Shown here: positions 42,291-50,158 of the stretch, in pieces
Position numbering within the stretch: the first letter of the stretch is position 1
How the letters are laid out: each line of letters opens with the position of its first letter
Source: Nonomuraea solani
GTDB taxonomy: Bacteria; Actinomycetota; Actinomycetes; Streptosporangiales; Streptosporangiaceae
Assembly: GCF_900108335.1 (NCBI RefSeq)
Contig: NZ_FNVT01000027.1
Coordinates: 1 to 64,000, forward strand
Direction of reading: 5' to 3'
DNA length: 64,000 nucleotides
Position numbers and translations under genes: made by a program
The notes under the pieces: model-generated
The model's database searches: none
The model's input: the letters and a program-made list of their open reading frames with translations, nothing else
What the model was told of the DNA's origin: nothing

Positions 42291-42439
42291 GAACCCCCGA
42301 ACTCCCGGCTATCCGGCCGTCGACAGCGATACGTACGGTACCCGTTACCGGCCGTAACCCCGGTGCGCGGCGGCAAAGGATGGTCAAGCTTCGGCCGCAT
42401 AATGAGCGTCGATCATCCGATCCTCAGGGGGGCAGGGTC

Positions 42440-43210
42440 ATGCCGTTCACGCCCGGGCACATCGCCGCGGTGCTGCCGTTGATCTCTTCGCCGCGGCTGC
42501 GCGGACATGTCGATCCGTGGGCGCTGGCGCTTGGGGCCATGGTGCCCGACCTGCCGATCTTCCTGCCGTTCCTGCCCGACTACACCGACTGGCACTCCTG
42601 GCTCGGCGTGGTCACCATCGACCCGCTCGCGGTCCTGATCCTGCTGCCCCTGTTCCACGGCGTGCTGCGCGACCCGCTGATCGCGCTGCTGCCGCCGTCT
42701 CTCGCGGGCCGAGCCGCGCTCCTGGCCCCCGACCGGCTCCGCCTCCTGCCCATGATCGCCGGCGCGGTGCTCGGCGCCGCCACGCACGTCCTGTGGGACT
42801 CCTTCACCCACTCGACGGGCCCGATGGAGTGGGGCGCCTGGCTGGCGGTGCCGGTCTTCGGGGTGATCAGGCTGTTCCGCCTGCTGCAGTACGTCTCGTC
42901 CGTGGTCGGGCTGGGCATCGTCGTGTGGTGGGGGTGGCGCGGGCTGTCCAGGATGGCGGCGGCGCCCGTACCGGAGAGACTGCGCATCGCGCCGCGCGTG
43001 CGCCGGACCGTCATGGCGGCCGGCGCCGCCGGGATCGTGGCGGGCGCCCTGCTCTGGCCGCTCGTGGACGAGCCCAGCCCCGCGCTCGGCCTGCCCAGCG
43101 TGATCACCAAGACCGGCGCCGGCACGGTGATCGGCCTGTGCCTGGTCCTGGTGTCGTACGCGGCGGTCTGGCAGGTCAGGCGGCGCATGGCAGTATCGGA
43201 AGGTGCTTGA
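42440..43210 (+). CDS. DUF4184 family membrane protein
   Basis: 256 residues. The ATG at 42440 follows a G-rich ribosome binding site (AGGGGGGCAGGG). The N-terminal MPFTPGHIAAVLPL and the conserved ATHVLWDSFTHSTGPM motif are hallmarks of DUF4184. These are six- to seven-helix membrane proteins with histidines and acids resembling membrane-bound metal-dependent hydrolases; function unproven. The stop overlaps the next gene's GTG by 8 bases, so the two are co-translated. Confidence 0.82.
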   Translation: MPFTPGHIAAVLPLISSPRLRGHVDPWALALGAMVPDLPIFLPFLPDYTDWHSWLGVVTIDPLAVLILLPLFHGVLRDPLIALLPPSLAGRAALLAPDRLRLLPMIAGAVLGAATHVLWDSFTHSTGPMEWGAWLAVPVFGVIRLFRLLQYVSSVVGLGIVVWWGWRGLSRMAAAPVPERLRIAPRVRRTVMAAGAAGIVAGALLWPLVDEPSPALGLPSVITKTGAGTVIGLCLVLVSYAAVWQVRRRMAVSEGA

Positions 43211-44024
43211 ACACGTAACCGACGCCGACGACCCCCGCCTGTCCGACTACACCCGGCTGAGGGACGTGGAGCTGCGCAAGAGCCTCGAAGCCGAGCGCGG
43301 CCTGTTCGTGGCCGAGGGGGAGAAGGTGATCAGGCGCGCCATCGGCACCGGCCACCCGATCCGCTCGATCCTGACCACCCGCCGCTGGCTGGCCTCGCTG
43401 GAAGACGTGCTCGGCGACGCGACCGTCTACGTGGCGAGCGACGAGATCCTGTCGGGCGTCGCCGGCTTCCAGGTCCACCGCGGCGCCCTGGCCTCGATGG
43501 AACGCCTGCCCCTGCCCTCGGTGGAGAGCCTGCTCAAGGGCGGTGGCCGGCGGGTGCTGGTGCTGGAAGACCTGGTCGACCACGCCAACGTCGGCGCGAT
43601 CTTCCGTTCGGCGGCCGCGCTCGGCGTGAACGGCATCATCCTGTCGCCCCGGTGCGCCGACCCGCTCTACCGGCGATCGGTGAAGGTGTCGATGGGCGCG
43701 GTCTTCTCGATCCCGTACGCGCGGATGGACGACTGGTTCGAGGGGCTGACGCGACTGCGGGAGGCGGGCTTCCAGACCCTGGCCCTCACCCCCGACCAGC
43801 ACGCCACCCCCATGGACACGATCATGCCGGCCGAACGGGTGGCGCTGCTGCTGGGCTCGGAAGGCGACGGGCTCTCGTCCCGCTGGCTGGAGGAGGCCGA
43901 CGAGACGGTGTGCATTCCCATGAGCGCGGAGGCCATGGCGGCGGGGGTCGATTCGCTCAATGTGGTGGCGGCCGCGGCGATCGCCTGTCATGAGCTGATG
44001 CGTTCCGCGAACGAGTTTCCCTAA
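43203..44024 (+). CDS. TrmH/SpoU-family RNA 2'-O-methyltransferase
   Basis: 273 residues. An N-terminal RNA-binding substrate domain (YTRLRDVELRKSLEAERGLFVAEG) precedes a SPOUT knotted methyltransferase domain. Motif 1: DHANVGAIFRSAAALGVNGIIL. Motif 2: LLLGSEGDGLS. Motif 3: IPMSAEAMAAGVDSLNVVAAAAI. It methylates a ribose 2'-OH in rRNA or tRNA; the exact nucleotide is not predictable. The GTG start at 43203 lies within the end of the DUF4184 gene. Confidence 0.88.
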   Translation: MLEHVTDADDPRLSDYTRLRDVELRKSLEAERGLFVAEGEKVIRRAIGTGHPIRSILTTRRWLASLEDVLGDATVYVASDEILSGVAGFQVHRGALASMERLPLPSVESLLKGGGRRVLVLEDLVDHANVGAIFRSAAALGVNGIILSPRCADPLYRRSVKVSMGAVFSIPYARMDDWFEGLTRLREAGFQTLALTPDQHATPMDTIMPAERVALLLGSEGDGLSSRWLEEADETVCIPMSAEAMAAGVDSLNVVAAAAIACHELMRSANEFP

Positions 44025-44034
44025 GATCGCCACC

Positions 44035-45111
44035 ATGCTTTCACCCGCCGGTTTATGCGGAGTCATTCTGCTGCTCCTCTCCGCCACTTCGTGCGCTGCT
44101 CCACCACCCCTTCCTGGCCGGCCGGAAAAGCTTCCCGCGGCGCCCGAATACGAACCGGCGGCGAAAATATGGCCTGACGCCTTTGTCAAGGTGCCCGCGC
44201 TCGTCAAGAAGGGGAGCGCCCTTGAGCCGGCGGCCATGCTGGGCAAGGAGAAGGTTCTGCTGATCGCCGGGCGATGGTCGCGGCCCACTTTCCACTCCTA
44301 CGACCTTCGGACCAAGAAGTTCCGCACCCTTGGTACGGCGCCGAAGTGGACGGACTGCAGTGCCTGCTTCGAGCTCAGGAGTGTGGCCACGAGCGAGACC
44401 CGGATCGTCTGGACGGTGGGCGTCTACCGCTCCGAGCCGTGGAACGCCGGCAAACGCCACGTGGAACTGTGGACCATGCCCCGGTCGGGCGGCGACATGA
44501 AACTGGTGACCTGGCTGACCGGCCATGACGAGCTGCCCATGGACGACGAGCTGTCGATCGCCGGCGACGACGCGGTCTGGCGCGGCGGATCGCATGCGTA
44601 CCGCGTGCCGCTCGGTGGCGGCCCCGCGCAGCGGCTCTCGGTGGCCGAGCGGAAGGCGCCCGAATTCCCGGGGCTGGAAAGCCTCGCCACGCAGTGCGGA
44701 CGTGAATGGTGCGTCGGCATGGTGCCGTCCCGTCGTTACGCACTGACCGAACTCGCCGTGCTGCGAAAGGACGGGTCGGATCGCCGAAAAGTCGTGGCCG
44801 CGTATGGAAAGCCGCTGATGAACGATCGGTTCGGTCTTTTCGGCGGTCCATATATCGGTGACGTCTACGACGGTGACAATCCCGGGCCGCAGCCGGTTCT
44901 CTACGACCGGTGCACCGATACCACCGCCCGGATCGGCGGGTTACTGAAAGAGGACCCCGGCTACGAGATGCGGACGGGCGGTGAGACCGCGGCCGCCCCG
45001 GACGAGCCGATTCTTTACTGGACCTCGCCCGATCGGAAATCCTGGACGGTGCTCGATCTGTCACGAATCCCGGACTCCCCGTGTCAGGGCGGTTCCGTGT
45101 CCACCGAATAG
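44035..45111 (+). CDS. Putative lipoprotein with beta-propeller-like repeats
   Basis: 358 residues. A signal sequence ends in LLLLSATSCAA, a lipobox-like site with Cys20 (ATSC is an imperfect lipobox). The mature part contains short strand-turn repeats such as VLLIAGRWSRPTFHSYDLRTKKFRTL, RIVWTVGVYR and SIAGDDAVWRGGSHAYRVPLGGG, reminiscent of WD/TolB-type propeller blades. It has several Cys pairs. Family not recognised and no function assigned. It starts 10 bases after the rRNA methyltransferase gene, so may share its transcript. Confidence 0.6.
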   Translation: MLSPAGLCGVILLLLSATSCAAPPPLPGRPEKLPAAPEYEPAAKIWPDAFVKVPALVKKGSALEPAAMLGKEKVLLIAGRWSRPTFHSYDLRTKKFRTLGTAPKWTDCSACFELRSVATSETRIVWTVGVYRSEPWNAGKRHVELWTMPRSGGDMKLVTWLTGHDELPMDDELSIAGDDAVWRGGSHAYRVPLGGGPAQRLSVAERKAPEFPGLESLATQCGREWCVGMVPSRRYALTELAVLRKDGSDRRKVVAAYGKPLMNDRFGLFGGPYIGDVYDGDNPGPQPVLYDRCTDTTARIGGLLKEDPGYEMRTGGETAAAPDEPILYWTSPDRKSWTVLDLSRIPDSPCQGGSVSTE

Positions 45112-45256
45112 GCCGGCCGTGTCGGCGTCGTGGTCGAGCCCGGTTCCCGGCGGGCCGGTGATACCTCACCCTGCGTACCGTCATCGAAGGGGCGGCGGGC
45201 GTTTAGGAGCGTGCCACGGGGCACGGGCAGAGACCACATCGACGCAAGGAGTTGGG

Positions 45257-45499
45257 ATGAACCCCGTAGAGAAGGCCACCGCGCTGGGAATGAGCCTGGT
45301 CAGCGGCGCCTTGGCAGCCGCGATGTTCAAGCAGGTGTGGAAGCTGGCCTCAGGGCAGGACAACGCCCCGGACGCCGACGACCTCGAACGCGGCTGGACG
45401 GAGGTGCTCGTCGCCGCCGCCCTCCAGGGCGCGATCTTCGGCCTCACCAAGGCCGCGGTCCAGCGCGCGGGCGCCCAGACCTTCCACCGCAGGAGCTAG
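45257..45499 (+). CDS. DUF4235 family small membrane protein
   Basis: 80 residues. The ATG at 45257 follows AAGGAGTTGGG. The sequence NPVEKATALGMSLVSGALA, MFKQVWKLASG, then WTEVLVAAALQGAIFGLTKAAVQRAG gives two hydrophobic helices in the DUF4235 pattern, widespread and uncharacterised in actinobacteria. The frame open upstream to 44981 overlaps the lipoprotein gene and is rejected. It ends 4 bases from a convergent gene. Confidence 0.82.
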   Translation: MNPVEKATALGMSLVSGALAAAMFKQVWKLASGQDNAPDADDLERGWTEVLVAAALQGAIFGLTKAAVQRAGAQTFHRRS

Positions 45500-45503
45500 C
45501 CCG

Positions 45504-45788
45504 CTACTGGCCGTCGATGAGCCAGTCGGGATGGCGGTCGAAGTCGTAGGCGTCCGGCTCGCTGATGATCGGACGGTTCGCGCCGCCCTCCCTGATGTGC
45601 CGCTCCAGAGTGGTCACCTGCGGCTGCGTCGTGATGAGCGTGAGCTCCCAGGTGGCTCCGTCGTGCGGGTGCGGGACTTCGGCGATGTCGATGGAGGTCG
45701 CCAGGCCGGCCCGGAGGATGCCGTGCGCGAGTTCGGCCGCCCTCACATGACCCTCGATCGTCGTGCGAACCTCGATGTATTCCGCCAT
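45504..45788 (-). CDS. CutA-like protein
   Basis: 94 residues. EYIEVRTTIEGHVRAAELAHGILRAGLATSIDIAEV followed by WELTLITTQPQVTTLERHIRE (read in parts) matches the ferredoxin-like fold of CutA1: alternating strand, helix, the LA(A/T)(C/S)I turn and the strand pair. CutA1 proteins are trimers once linked to divalent-cation tolerance; here the usual Cys is replaced by Ser. AAGGACGACCTC precedes the ATG. Moderately certain of the family, uncertain of function. Confidence 0.6.
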   Translation of the reverse strand: MAEYIEVRTTIEGHVRAAELAHGILRAGLATSIDIAEVPHPHDGATWELTLITTQPQVTTLERHIREGGANRPIISEPDAYDFDRHPDWLIDGQ

Positions 45789-45896
45789 GAGGTCGTCCTT
45801 TGCGGAGGTGTGTGCCCTTCACCCTACTTGCGGGCACTCGTGATCGGACCGCCTTTTCCGCTTCGCTTGCGCATGATTGGCATCAGAAATTTCATA

Positions 45897-46946
45897 TCAA
45901 GAACGCGGTGGCGCGGTGGAGTCGCGGACGATCAGCTCGTACGGGAACAGCACCCGTTCCGGCTCGGCCGCGCCCCCCGACAGCAGCAGCCGCCCCGCCG
46001 CCGCCCCGATCTCCTGCTTGGCCTGCCGGATCGTCGTGAGCCCCGCCTCCTCGGCCGCACTGTCGGAGAACCCCACCACCGACACGTCATCCGGCACCCG
46101 CAACCCCAGGTCGGCGGCGGCGTCGAGGATGCCGAGCGCCAGCACGTCGGTGTTGGTCAGGATCGCCGTCGGCCGCGGCTCCCGCTCCAGCAGCGCGTGC
46201 CCGGCCCTGCGCCCCGCCTCGCGCGAGTTGCGCGCCAGCTCGTAGAACGGCACCTCGGCCCAGTCGACGCCGGCCTCCTCGCAGGCCCGCTGGTAGCCGC
46301 CGCGCCGCGCCCGCATGGCCGCGAACACCGCCCCCTCCTGCCGCTCCTGATCGGCCCAGCCGTTGTGGCCGTCTTCGTGCAGCCCCACCATGGCCACGCC
46401 GAGCCGCCGGTGCCCGAGGCCGAGCACGTGCCGCGCCGCCGTCGCCCCGGCCGCGGGCTCGTCGATACCGAGGAAAGGATGCCCGGGCACATACGGCTCG
46501 TCCACGAACACCACGGGCAGCTTCCTGGCCAGCACCTCCGCCAGCGCCGGATGCCCGTCCGGCAGTGACATGACGCAGAACGCGTCCACCACCGCGCCCT
46601 TGACCGTGTCGCTGCGCCGGTCGCCATGCGGCAGCGGCAGGATGAGCAGCCCCACCCCGGCGTCCTCGGCGGCGGTGGCCAGCCCCTGGAAGAACCCGAT
46701 CGAGTACGGGTCGGCGAACGCGTAGGCCAGCGTCTCGCTGAACAGCAGCCCGAGCGCCCCGGCGCGGCCGAGCCGCAGCGAGCGCGCGGTCGGGTTGGGG
46801 CCCGCGTAGCCGAGTTCGTCGGCCACCTCCAGGATGCGCCGCCGCAGCCCGTCGCTGAGCTGGTCGGGGCGGGAGAAGGCGTAGGACACCGTCGCCCGGG
46901 ACACGCCGAGCCGGTCGGCGATCGTCTGGAGGGTCACCTTGGGCAC
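45897..46946 (-). CDS. LacI-family transcriptional regulator
   Basis: 349 residues. HTH: VTLQTIADRLGVSRATVSYAF. Hinge: NPTARSLRLGRAGALGLLFSE. The effector domain ends LLSGGAAEPERVLFPYELIVRDSTAPP. Sequence before the GTG at 46944-46946 has TACGGT 6 nt upstream and no ribosome binding site, so the mRNA is probably leaderless. A striking AT-rich double palindrome (46981-47010) separates it from a divergent small gene and is its likely operator. The sugar or other effector is unknown. Confidence 0.9.
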   Translation of the reverse strand: MPKVTLQTIADRLGVSRATVSYAFSRPDQLSDGLRRRILEVADELGYAGPNPTARSLRLGRAGALGLLFSETLAYAFADPYSIGFFQGLATAAEDAGVGLLILPLPHGDRRSDTVKGAVVDAFCVMSLPDGHPALAEVLARKLPVVFVDEPYVPGHPFLGIDEPAAGATAARHVLGLGHRRLGVAMVGLHEDGHNGWADQERQEGAVFAAMRARRGGYQRACEEAGVDWAEVPFYELARNSREAGRRAGHALLEREPRPTAILTNTDVLALGILDAAADLGLRVPDDVSVVGFSDSAAEEAGLTTIRQAKQEIGAAAGRLLLSGGAAEPERVLFPYELIVRDSTAPPRS

Positions 46947-46967
46947 CGTCCAACCGTAGCGGAGAGC

Positions 46968-46996
46968 TTGCCGCGCCGTTCTTAATCAATTAAGGT
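46968..46996 (+). promoter_or_regulatory. Promoter of the 59-codon gene, overlapped by operator
   Basis: TTGCCG at 46968-46973 and TAAGGT at 46991-46996, spaced by 17 bases, read toward the small gene at 47019. The -10 lies inside the left arm and centre of the palindrome at 46981-47010, so a bound LacI-type repressor would block it. Confidence 0.5.
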
Positions 46997-47010
46997 CTTA
47001 ATTGATTAAG
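46981..47010. promoter_or_regulatory. 30-bp AT-rich operator: two exact 14-bp inverted arms
   Basis: CTTAATCAATTAAG (46981-46994), GT, then CTTAATTGATTAAG (46997-47010): a perfect inverted repeat around a 2-bp centre. Each arm is itself nearly palindromic (TTAA...TTAA), so this is two half-overlapping dyads in tandem, suiting a LacI dimer pair or tetramer. It is an AT island in about 70% GC surroundings. It abuts the Shine-Dalgarno of the rightward gene. Confidence 0.75.
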
Positions 47011-47018
47011 GAGGAGTC

Positions 47019-47198
47019 ATGGAGGCTATGCAGGTTCTCGCTCACCAGACGGCGATGGGTTATCGGGAGTCGCTCGGCGAGGCGCTCCCGGGTGCGCCCC
47101 GGCGGCCGCACCGGAACGCGGCGAAGGTCCGCGTACGGCTCGCGTACTCGCTCCGCTGGACCGCCGACCGCCTCGATCCGGCCTGCCGGACGATCTGA
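47019..47198 (+). CDS. Unannotated 59-residue protein under LacI-type operator
   Basis: ATG at 47019 preceded by AAGGAGGAGTC, a near-ideal ribosome binding site; TGA at 47196-47198. The product begins MEAMQVLAHQTAMGYRESLG, is arginine-rich (about one in six residues) and has no hydrophobic segment. Family not recognised. The dedicated promoter and 30-bp operator directly upstream and the strong ribosome binding site argue that it is real and controlled by the divergent LacI-type regulator. It could equally be a remnant of a longer lost gene. Confidence 0.5.
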   Translation: MEAMQVLAHQTAMGYRESLGEALPGAPRRPHRNAAKVRVRLAYSLRWTADRLDPACRTI

Positions 47199-47251
47199 TG
47201 TTGCACAATGTGAGCGTCTAATCACTCAGGGCGGCACGGGCCGGGGGTTTC

Positions 47252-47791
47252 ATGAACGTGGTCTGGATCATCGCAGTCGTCACCACGGCCGGGCCCCTGA
47301 GCCCGGTCCCGGCTCACAACACCGCCCAGGACACCGCGCTCACCTGCGCCGTCGCCACCCCGTCGGGCCGGCCGCTGACCTTCACGCCCCGGGTCGGGCT
47401 GGCCCCGCGCCGCGTCACCGCCCGTGGCCACCTGGAGCTCACCGGCTGCACCTCGCCCGACGGCTCGGCCACGTTCCTGCGGTCGGGGTGGGCCAGTGTG
47501 CGGGCCGACGCTCAGACGTCCTGCACCAGCGCCCGCCACGTGCGCGGCAAAGCCGTGATCACCTGGTTCGGTGTGACCGGTCGTCCCGTGGGCACCTCGA
47601 AACTGCTGGTCAGAGCTGACCGCCTCGTCGAGCAGCACCCGGCCGACACCCTGCTCACCGGCAGCGTCGCCGCGGGACGGCTCGCGGGCGAGCGCGTCCG
47701 TGGCGGCATCACCCCCGCCACGGCCATCCTCGGCTGCGCCACCCAGGGCATGGCCACCCTCCCGGGCAGCGGCCGCATCACCTTTGGCTGA
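47252..47791 (+). CDS. Secreted protein of unknown family
   Basis: 179 residues. A G-rich ribosome binding site precedes the ATG. A short signal peptide (MNVVWIIAVVTTAGPLSPVPA) is followed by a small beta-rich domain with four or five Cys (LTCAV, LTGCTSPDG, TSCTS, ILGCATQG). Similar secreted proteins of unknown role occur across actinomycetes; I do not recognise a named family. It converges on the D-Ala-D-Ala carboxypeptidase gene, 5 bases apart. Confidence 0.65.
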   Translation: MNVVWIIAVVTTAGPLSPVPAHNTAQDTALTCAVATPSGRPLTFTPRVGLAPRRVTARGHLELTGCTSPDGSATFLRSGWASVRADAQTSCTSARHVRGKAVITWFGVTGRPVGTSKLLVRADRLVEQHPADTLLTGSVAAGRLAGERVRGGITPATAILGCATQGMATLPGSGRITFG

Positions 47792-47796
47792 CCAGG

Positions 47797-48642
47797 TCAG
47801 CTCAGGGCGGACTGTTCGCCCGCGTAGTCGAGCAGTTGCTCGGCCGTGCCGAACCGGCGCTCGTTCCTGTCGCCCAGCAGCACGCCCACGATCCGCTGCC
47901 CGTTGCGCTCACCCGCGAACAGCAGGCAGTAGCCGGCCGCGTTCGTGTAGCCGGTCTTCACCCCCAGCACCCCGTCCGCCCGCCCGAGCAGCTTGTTCGT
48001 GTTGCGCCAGGTGTGCGCCCGGTGCAGCGCCGTCTTGGTCACCTTGTGCACCTTGCTCCCGACCACGGCCGTGAACGTGTCGCTCGCCAGCGCCCGCTGT
48101 GCCAGCTTGACCTGGTCGACGGCCGTCGAGTAGCCGCCCTTGGCCGGCGTCGGCATGCCGTCCGGGTTGGTGTAGCGGGTGTCGGCCAGCCCCATGGCCT
48201 GGGCGGTGCGGTTCATCTTGGCGATGAAGGCCGTCTTGCCGGGCCCGTAATGCCGCGCCAGGGCGTTGGCCGCGTCCGCGCCCGAAGGGAGCATGAGCGC
48301 GTACAGCAGGTCTCTGGTCGTGAGGCGCTCGCCCTTCTTCAGCCCGGCGGTGGCGGCGCCGCCACGGGCCGCGTACTTGACGTCGGTCGCGGTGATCGTG
48401 ATCGTGTCGCTCAGGCTGGCCTCACGCAGCACGACGTACGCCGTCATGATCTTGACCAGGCTGGCCACCGGCACCCGCCGTGTCTCGCGCTTGCCGAAGT
48501 GGATCGTTCCCGCCGAGTCGACGACGTACGCCTCCGAGGCCCCCACGGCCGGTGCGTCCGCGGCCATGGCCGGGGACGAGACGCCCAGAAGCACCGCGAC
48601 GATGGCAGAGCTAATGAAACCCCCAATACGCATGATGAACAT
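47797..48642 (-). CDS. D-alanyl-D-alanine carboxypeptidase (peptidase S11)
   Basis: 281 residues, secreted. A signal peptide (to about residue 28) is followed by SLVK at 61-64 (nucleophile Ser61, Lys64), SGA at 120-122 where textbook members have SGN, and KTG in GVKTGYT. It removes the terminal D-Ala from peptidoglycan stem peptides. There is no long C-terminal amphipathic anchor, so it is a short soluble form. The start is either the ATG at 48642 or the in-frame ATG 9 bases on. Confidence 0.9.
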   Translation of the reverse strand: MFIMRIGGFISSAIVAVLLGVSSPAMAADAPAVGASEAYVVDSAGTIHFGKRETRRVPVASLVKIMTAYVVLREASLSDTITITATDVKYAARGGAATAGLKKGERLTTRDLLYALMLPSGADAANALARHYGPGKTAFIAKMNRTAQAMGLADTRYTNPDGMPTPAKGGYSTAVDQVKLAQRALASDTFTAVVGSKVHKVTKTALHRAHTWRNTNKLLGRADGVLGVKTGYTNAAGYCLLFAGERNGQRIVGVLLGDRNERRFGTAEQLLDYAGEQSALS

Positions 48643-48742
48643 GGTGACAGGAGATCAGCCGTTCGTTTGCCTAACTCGGCCATGAGTCACCATCAGATGG
48701 GGGTAAATCATTGATAGATCCGATATGGCGGGGAGTGTGGCC

Positions 48743-48946
48743 ATGACAGGTGGCATGGCGGGCAGGTTCGTCATCAGCGAGGACGGGCAGGGCGGCTACC
48801 GTTTCGCGCTCGTCGCGAACAACGGTCAGACGCTGGCGGTCGGGGAGGGTTTCCCGAGCAAGGTCGCCTGCGTGAACGGCATCGAGACCGTGCGCAGGAA
48901 CGCGCCCGAAGCCGCCATCGAGGATGCGAGCGGGCAGGAGATCTAG
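48743..48946 (+). CDS. YegP-like DUF1508 protein
   Basis: 67 residues from the ATG at 48743, preceded by GGGGAG (an ATG at 48725 would add six residues). FVISEDGQGGYRFALVANNGQTLAVGEGFPSKVACVNGIETVRRNAP, read in parts, is a single DUF1508/YegP unit, a small beta-beta-alpha-beta domain of unknown function. Its stop overlaps the convergent DedA-like gene by 4 bases. Confidence 0.85.
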   Translation: MTGGMAGRFVISEDGQGGYRFALVANNGQTLAVGEGFPSKVACVNGIETVRRNAPEAAIEDASGQEI

Positions 48947-49470
48947 GAGATCAGCAGCTTCTCGTCCGCGCTCCGCCGCCTGCGCCTGCGCCGCACCACG
49001 AACCAGACCGCGAGCGCGACGGCGAGCACGGCCACGATGGCCGCCGTGACGGGTGACCGCGCGGCCAGCTCCAGCCAGCCCCACACGAGCGCCGTGAGGC
49101 CGAACCACCACATCGGCGCCCAGGTCAGGCAGCCGAGGGCACTGGCGACGACGTACCAGGGATAGGACACGCGCAGCGCGCCCGCCACCCACGGCAGCGT
49201 GTGCCGGAGCACGGGCACGTAGAAGCAGCCGTAGACGGCCAGCGCGCCCCACCGCTCGATGACCTGCTCGATCTTCTCGATGCGCTCCCGGCCGATCTTG
49301 ACGCCGACGCGCGAGTCGTAGAGGCGCTCGCCGAGCGTGCGGCCGACCCAGTAGTAGACCTGGAACGCGCCGAACAGGGCGACGATCAGGATGGCGCCCA
49401 CCAGCCAGTAGGGCAGCCCGAACCAGTATGGCGCCGTGGGTGCGGGGACGGCGATCATCGCATGCCGCAT
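48943..49470 (-). CDS. DedA/VTT-type membrane protein behind an iron box
   Basis: 175 residues with four to five hydrophobic helices. FQVYYWVGRTLGERLYDSRVG and AGALRVSYPWYVVASALGCLTWAPMWWFG fit the DedA (VTT/SNARE-associated) family, which flip or position polyprenyl-phosphates and phospholipids. The glycine-proline loop reads FYVPVLRHTLPWVAGALR, with Arg-His in place of the usual catalytic-type residues. A basic C-terminal tail (RRRRRRRS) follows. Promoter with an IdeR/DmdR-like box lies upstream, so iron repression is predicted. Confidence 0.78.
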   Translation of the reverse strand: MRHAMIAVPAPTAPYWFGLPYWLVGAILIVALFGAFQVYYWVGRTLGERLYDSRVGVKIGRERIEKIEQVIERWGALAVYGCFYVPVLRHTLPWVAGALRVSYPWYVVASALGCLTWAPMWWFGLTALVWGWLELAARSPVTAAIVAVLAVALAVWFVVRRRRRRRSADEKLLIS

Positions 49471-49494
49471 GTACCGGCCACCACCCCTCCAAAA

Positions 49495-49522
49495 CCCTTA
49501 GGTCAGCCTTACCTTAGTTCAA
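49495..49522 (-). promoter_or_regulatory. Promoter with embedded IdeR/DmdR1-type iron box
   Basis: On the minus strand TTGAAC (49517-49522) and TAAGGG (49495-49500) are spaced by 16 bases. TAAGGTAAGGCTGACCTAA at 49498-49516 fills the spacer and agrees with the actinobacterial iron-box consensus TTAGGTTAGGCTAACCTAA at 16 of 19 positions. Repression when iron-replete is the expected behaviour. Confidence 0.6.
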
Positions 49523-49639
49523 GGTGCAAGTGATTGCCACACCGGCTTGCAAGCCCTCCGGAAGAGGGTGCAACCAGCCGACAACCAGGACTCAACCACC
49601 CTGTCTCACTCTATGGGTGAGCAAGAAGGGGTGATGACG

Positions 49640-50158
49640 ATGCCGACGAGAAGCGCGGCCGTCCTGGCCAGTGGCACCGCGAGCGCGGCCAAGCTGTTCG
49701 TTGCGGCTCTGGCGTTCACCAGCGCGTACGTCGGCTTCTCCGCCTACAGTAACGCCAGCTCGGCGACCGAGCCCACCCGGCCCGTCACCCTGTCGGCCCG
49801 CGAGCTGCCCATCACCGTCCCCGTCCAGGAGACGGCCGCCCCGGTCAAGGCCGGTGAGGTGGCCGTGACCCTCCTGGCCGACGGGAGCGCCGGCTGCCTC
49901 AGGTCGTACGTGGCCCGCACCACGGTGGCCAACCCCGACCCCGGCCAGAGCGTCTCGTACGGCTGGAAGCTCACCCGCTGGAGCCCGGCCACCAAGACCT
50001 GGCGCTCCTACCTGGTCGACTACGCCGGGTTCACCGGCGCGGGACGGCCGGCCGAGTGGCGCCCCCAGATCTCCGGCAACCCGGGCTGGTATCGCGTCGA
50101 GCTGTCGGTCGAGGGCGCCGAGCCCGTCACGAGCGACCGTTTCCAGGTGAGCTGTTGA
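49640..50158 (+). CDS. Secreted or membrane-anchored protein of unknown function
   Basis: 172 residues from the ATG at 49640 (AAGGGG 8 nt upstream; other in-frame starts at 49634 or 49547 are possible). An N-terminal hydrophobic segment (SAAKLFVAALAFTSAYVGFSAYS) is followed by a beta-rich extracellular domain: SAGCLRSYVARTTVANPDPGQ, then a C-terminal NPGWYRVELSVEG and a final Cys. The W-turn and the paired Cys suggest an Ig-like fold akin to actinobacterial kinase ectodomains. Family not recognised. The 3' end overlaps the convergent SARP gene by 32 bases. Confidence 0.6.
   Translation: MPTRSAAVLASGTASAAKLFVAALAFTSAYVGFSAYSNASSATEPTRPVTLSARELPITVPVQETAAPVKAGEVAVTLLADGSAGCLRSYVARTTVANPDPGQSVSYGWKLTRWSPATKTWRSYLVDYAGFTGAGRPAEWRPQISGNPGWYRVELSVEGAEPVTSDRFQVSC

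Noticed and set aside
47787-47801. Palindrome GCTGACC-A-GGTCAGC between two convergent stops as a bidirectional terminator
   Set aside because: The single-base centre cannot form a hairpin loop without opening two or more pairs and there is no U-run; it largely reflects the two facing TGA stops.
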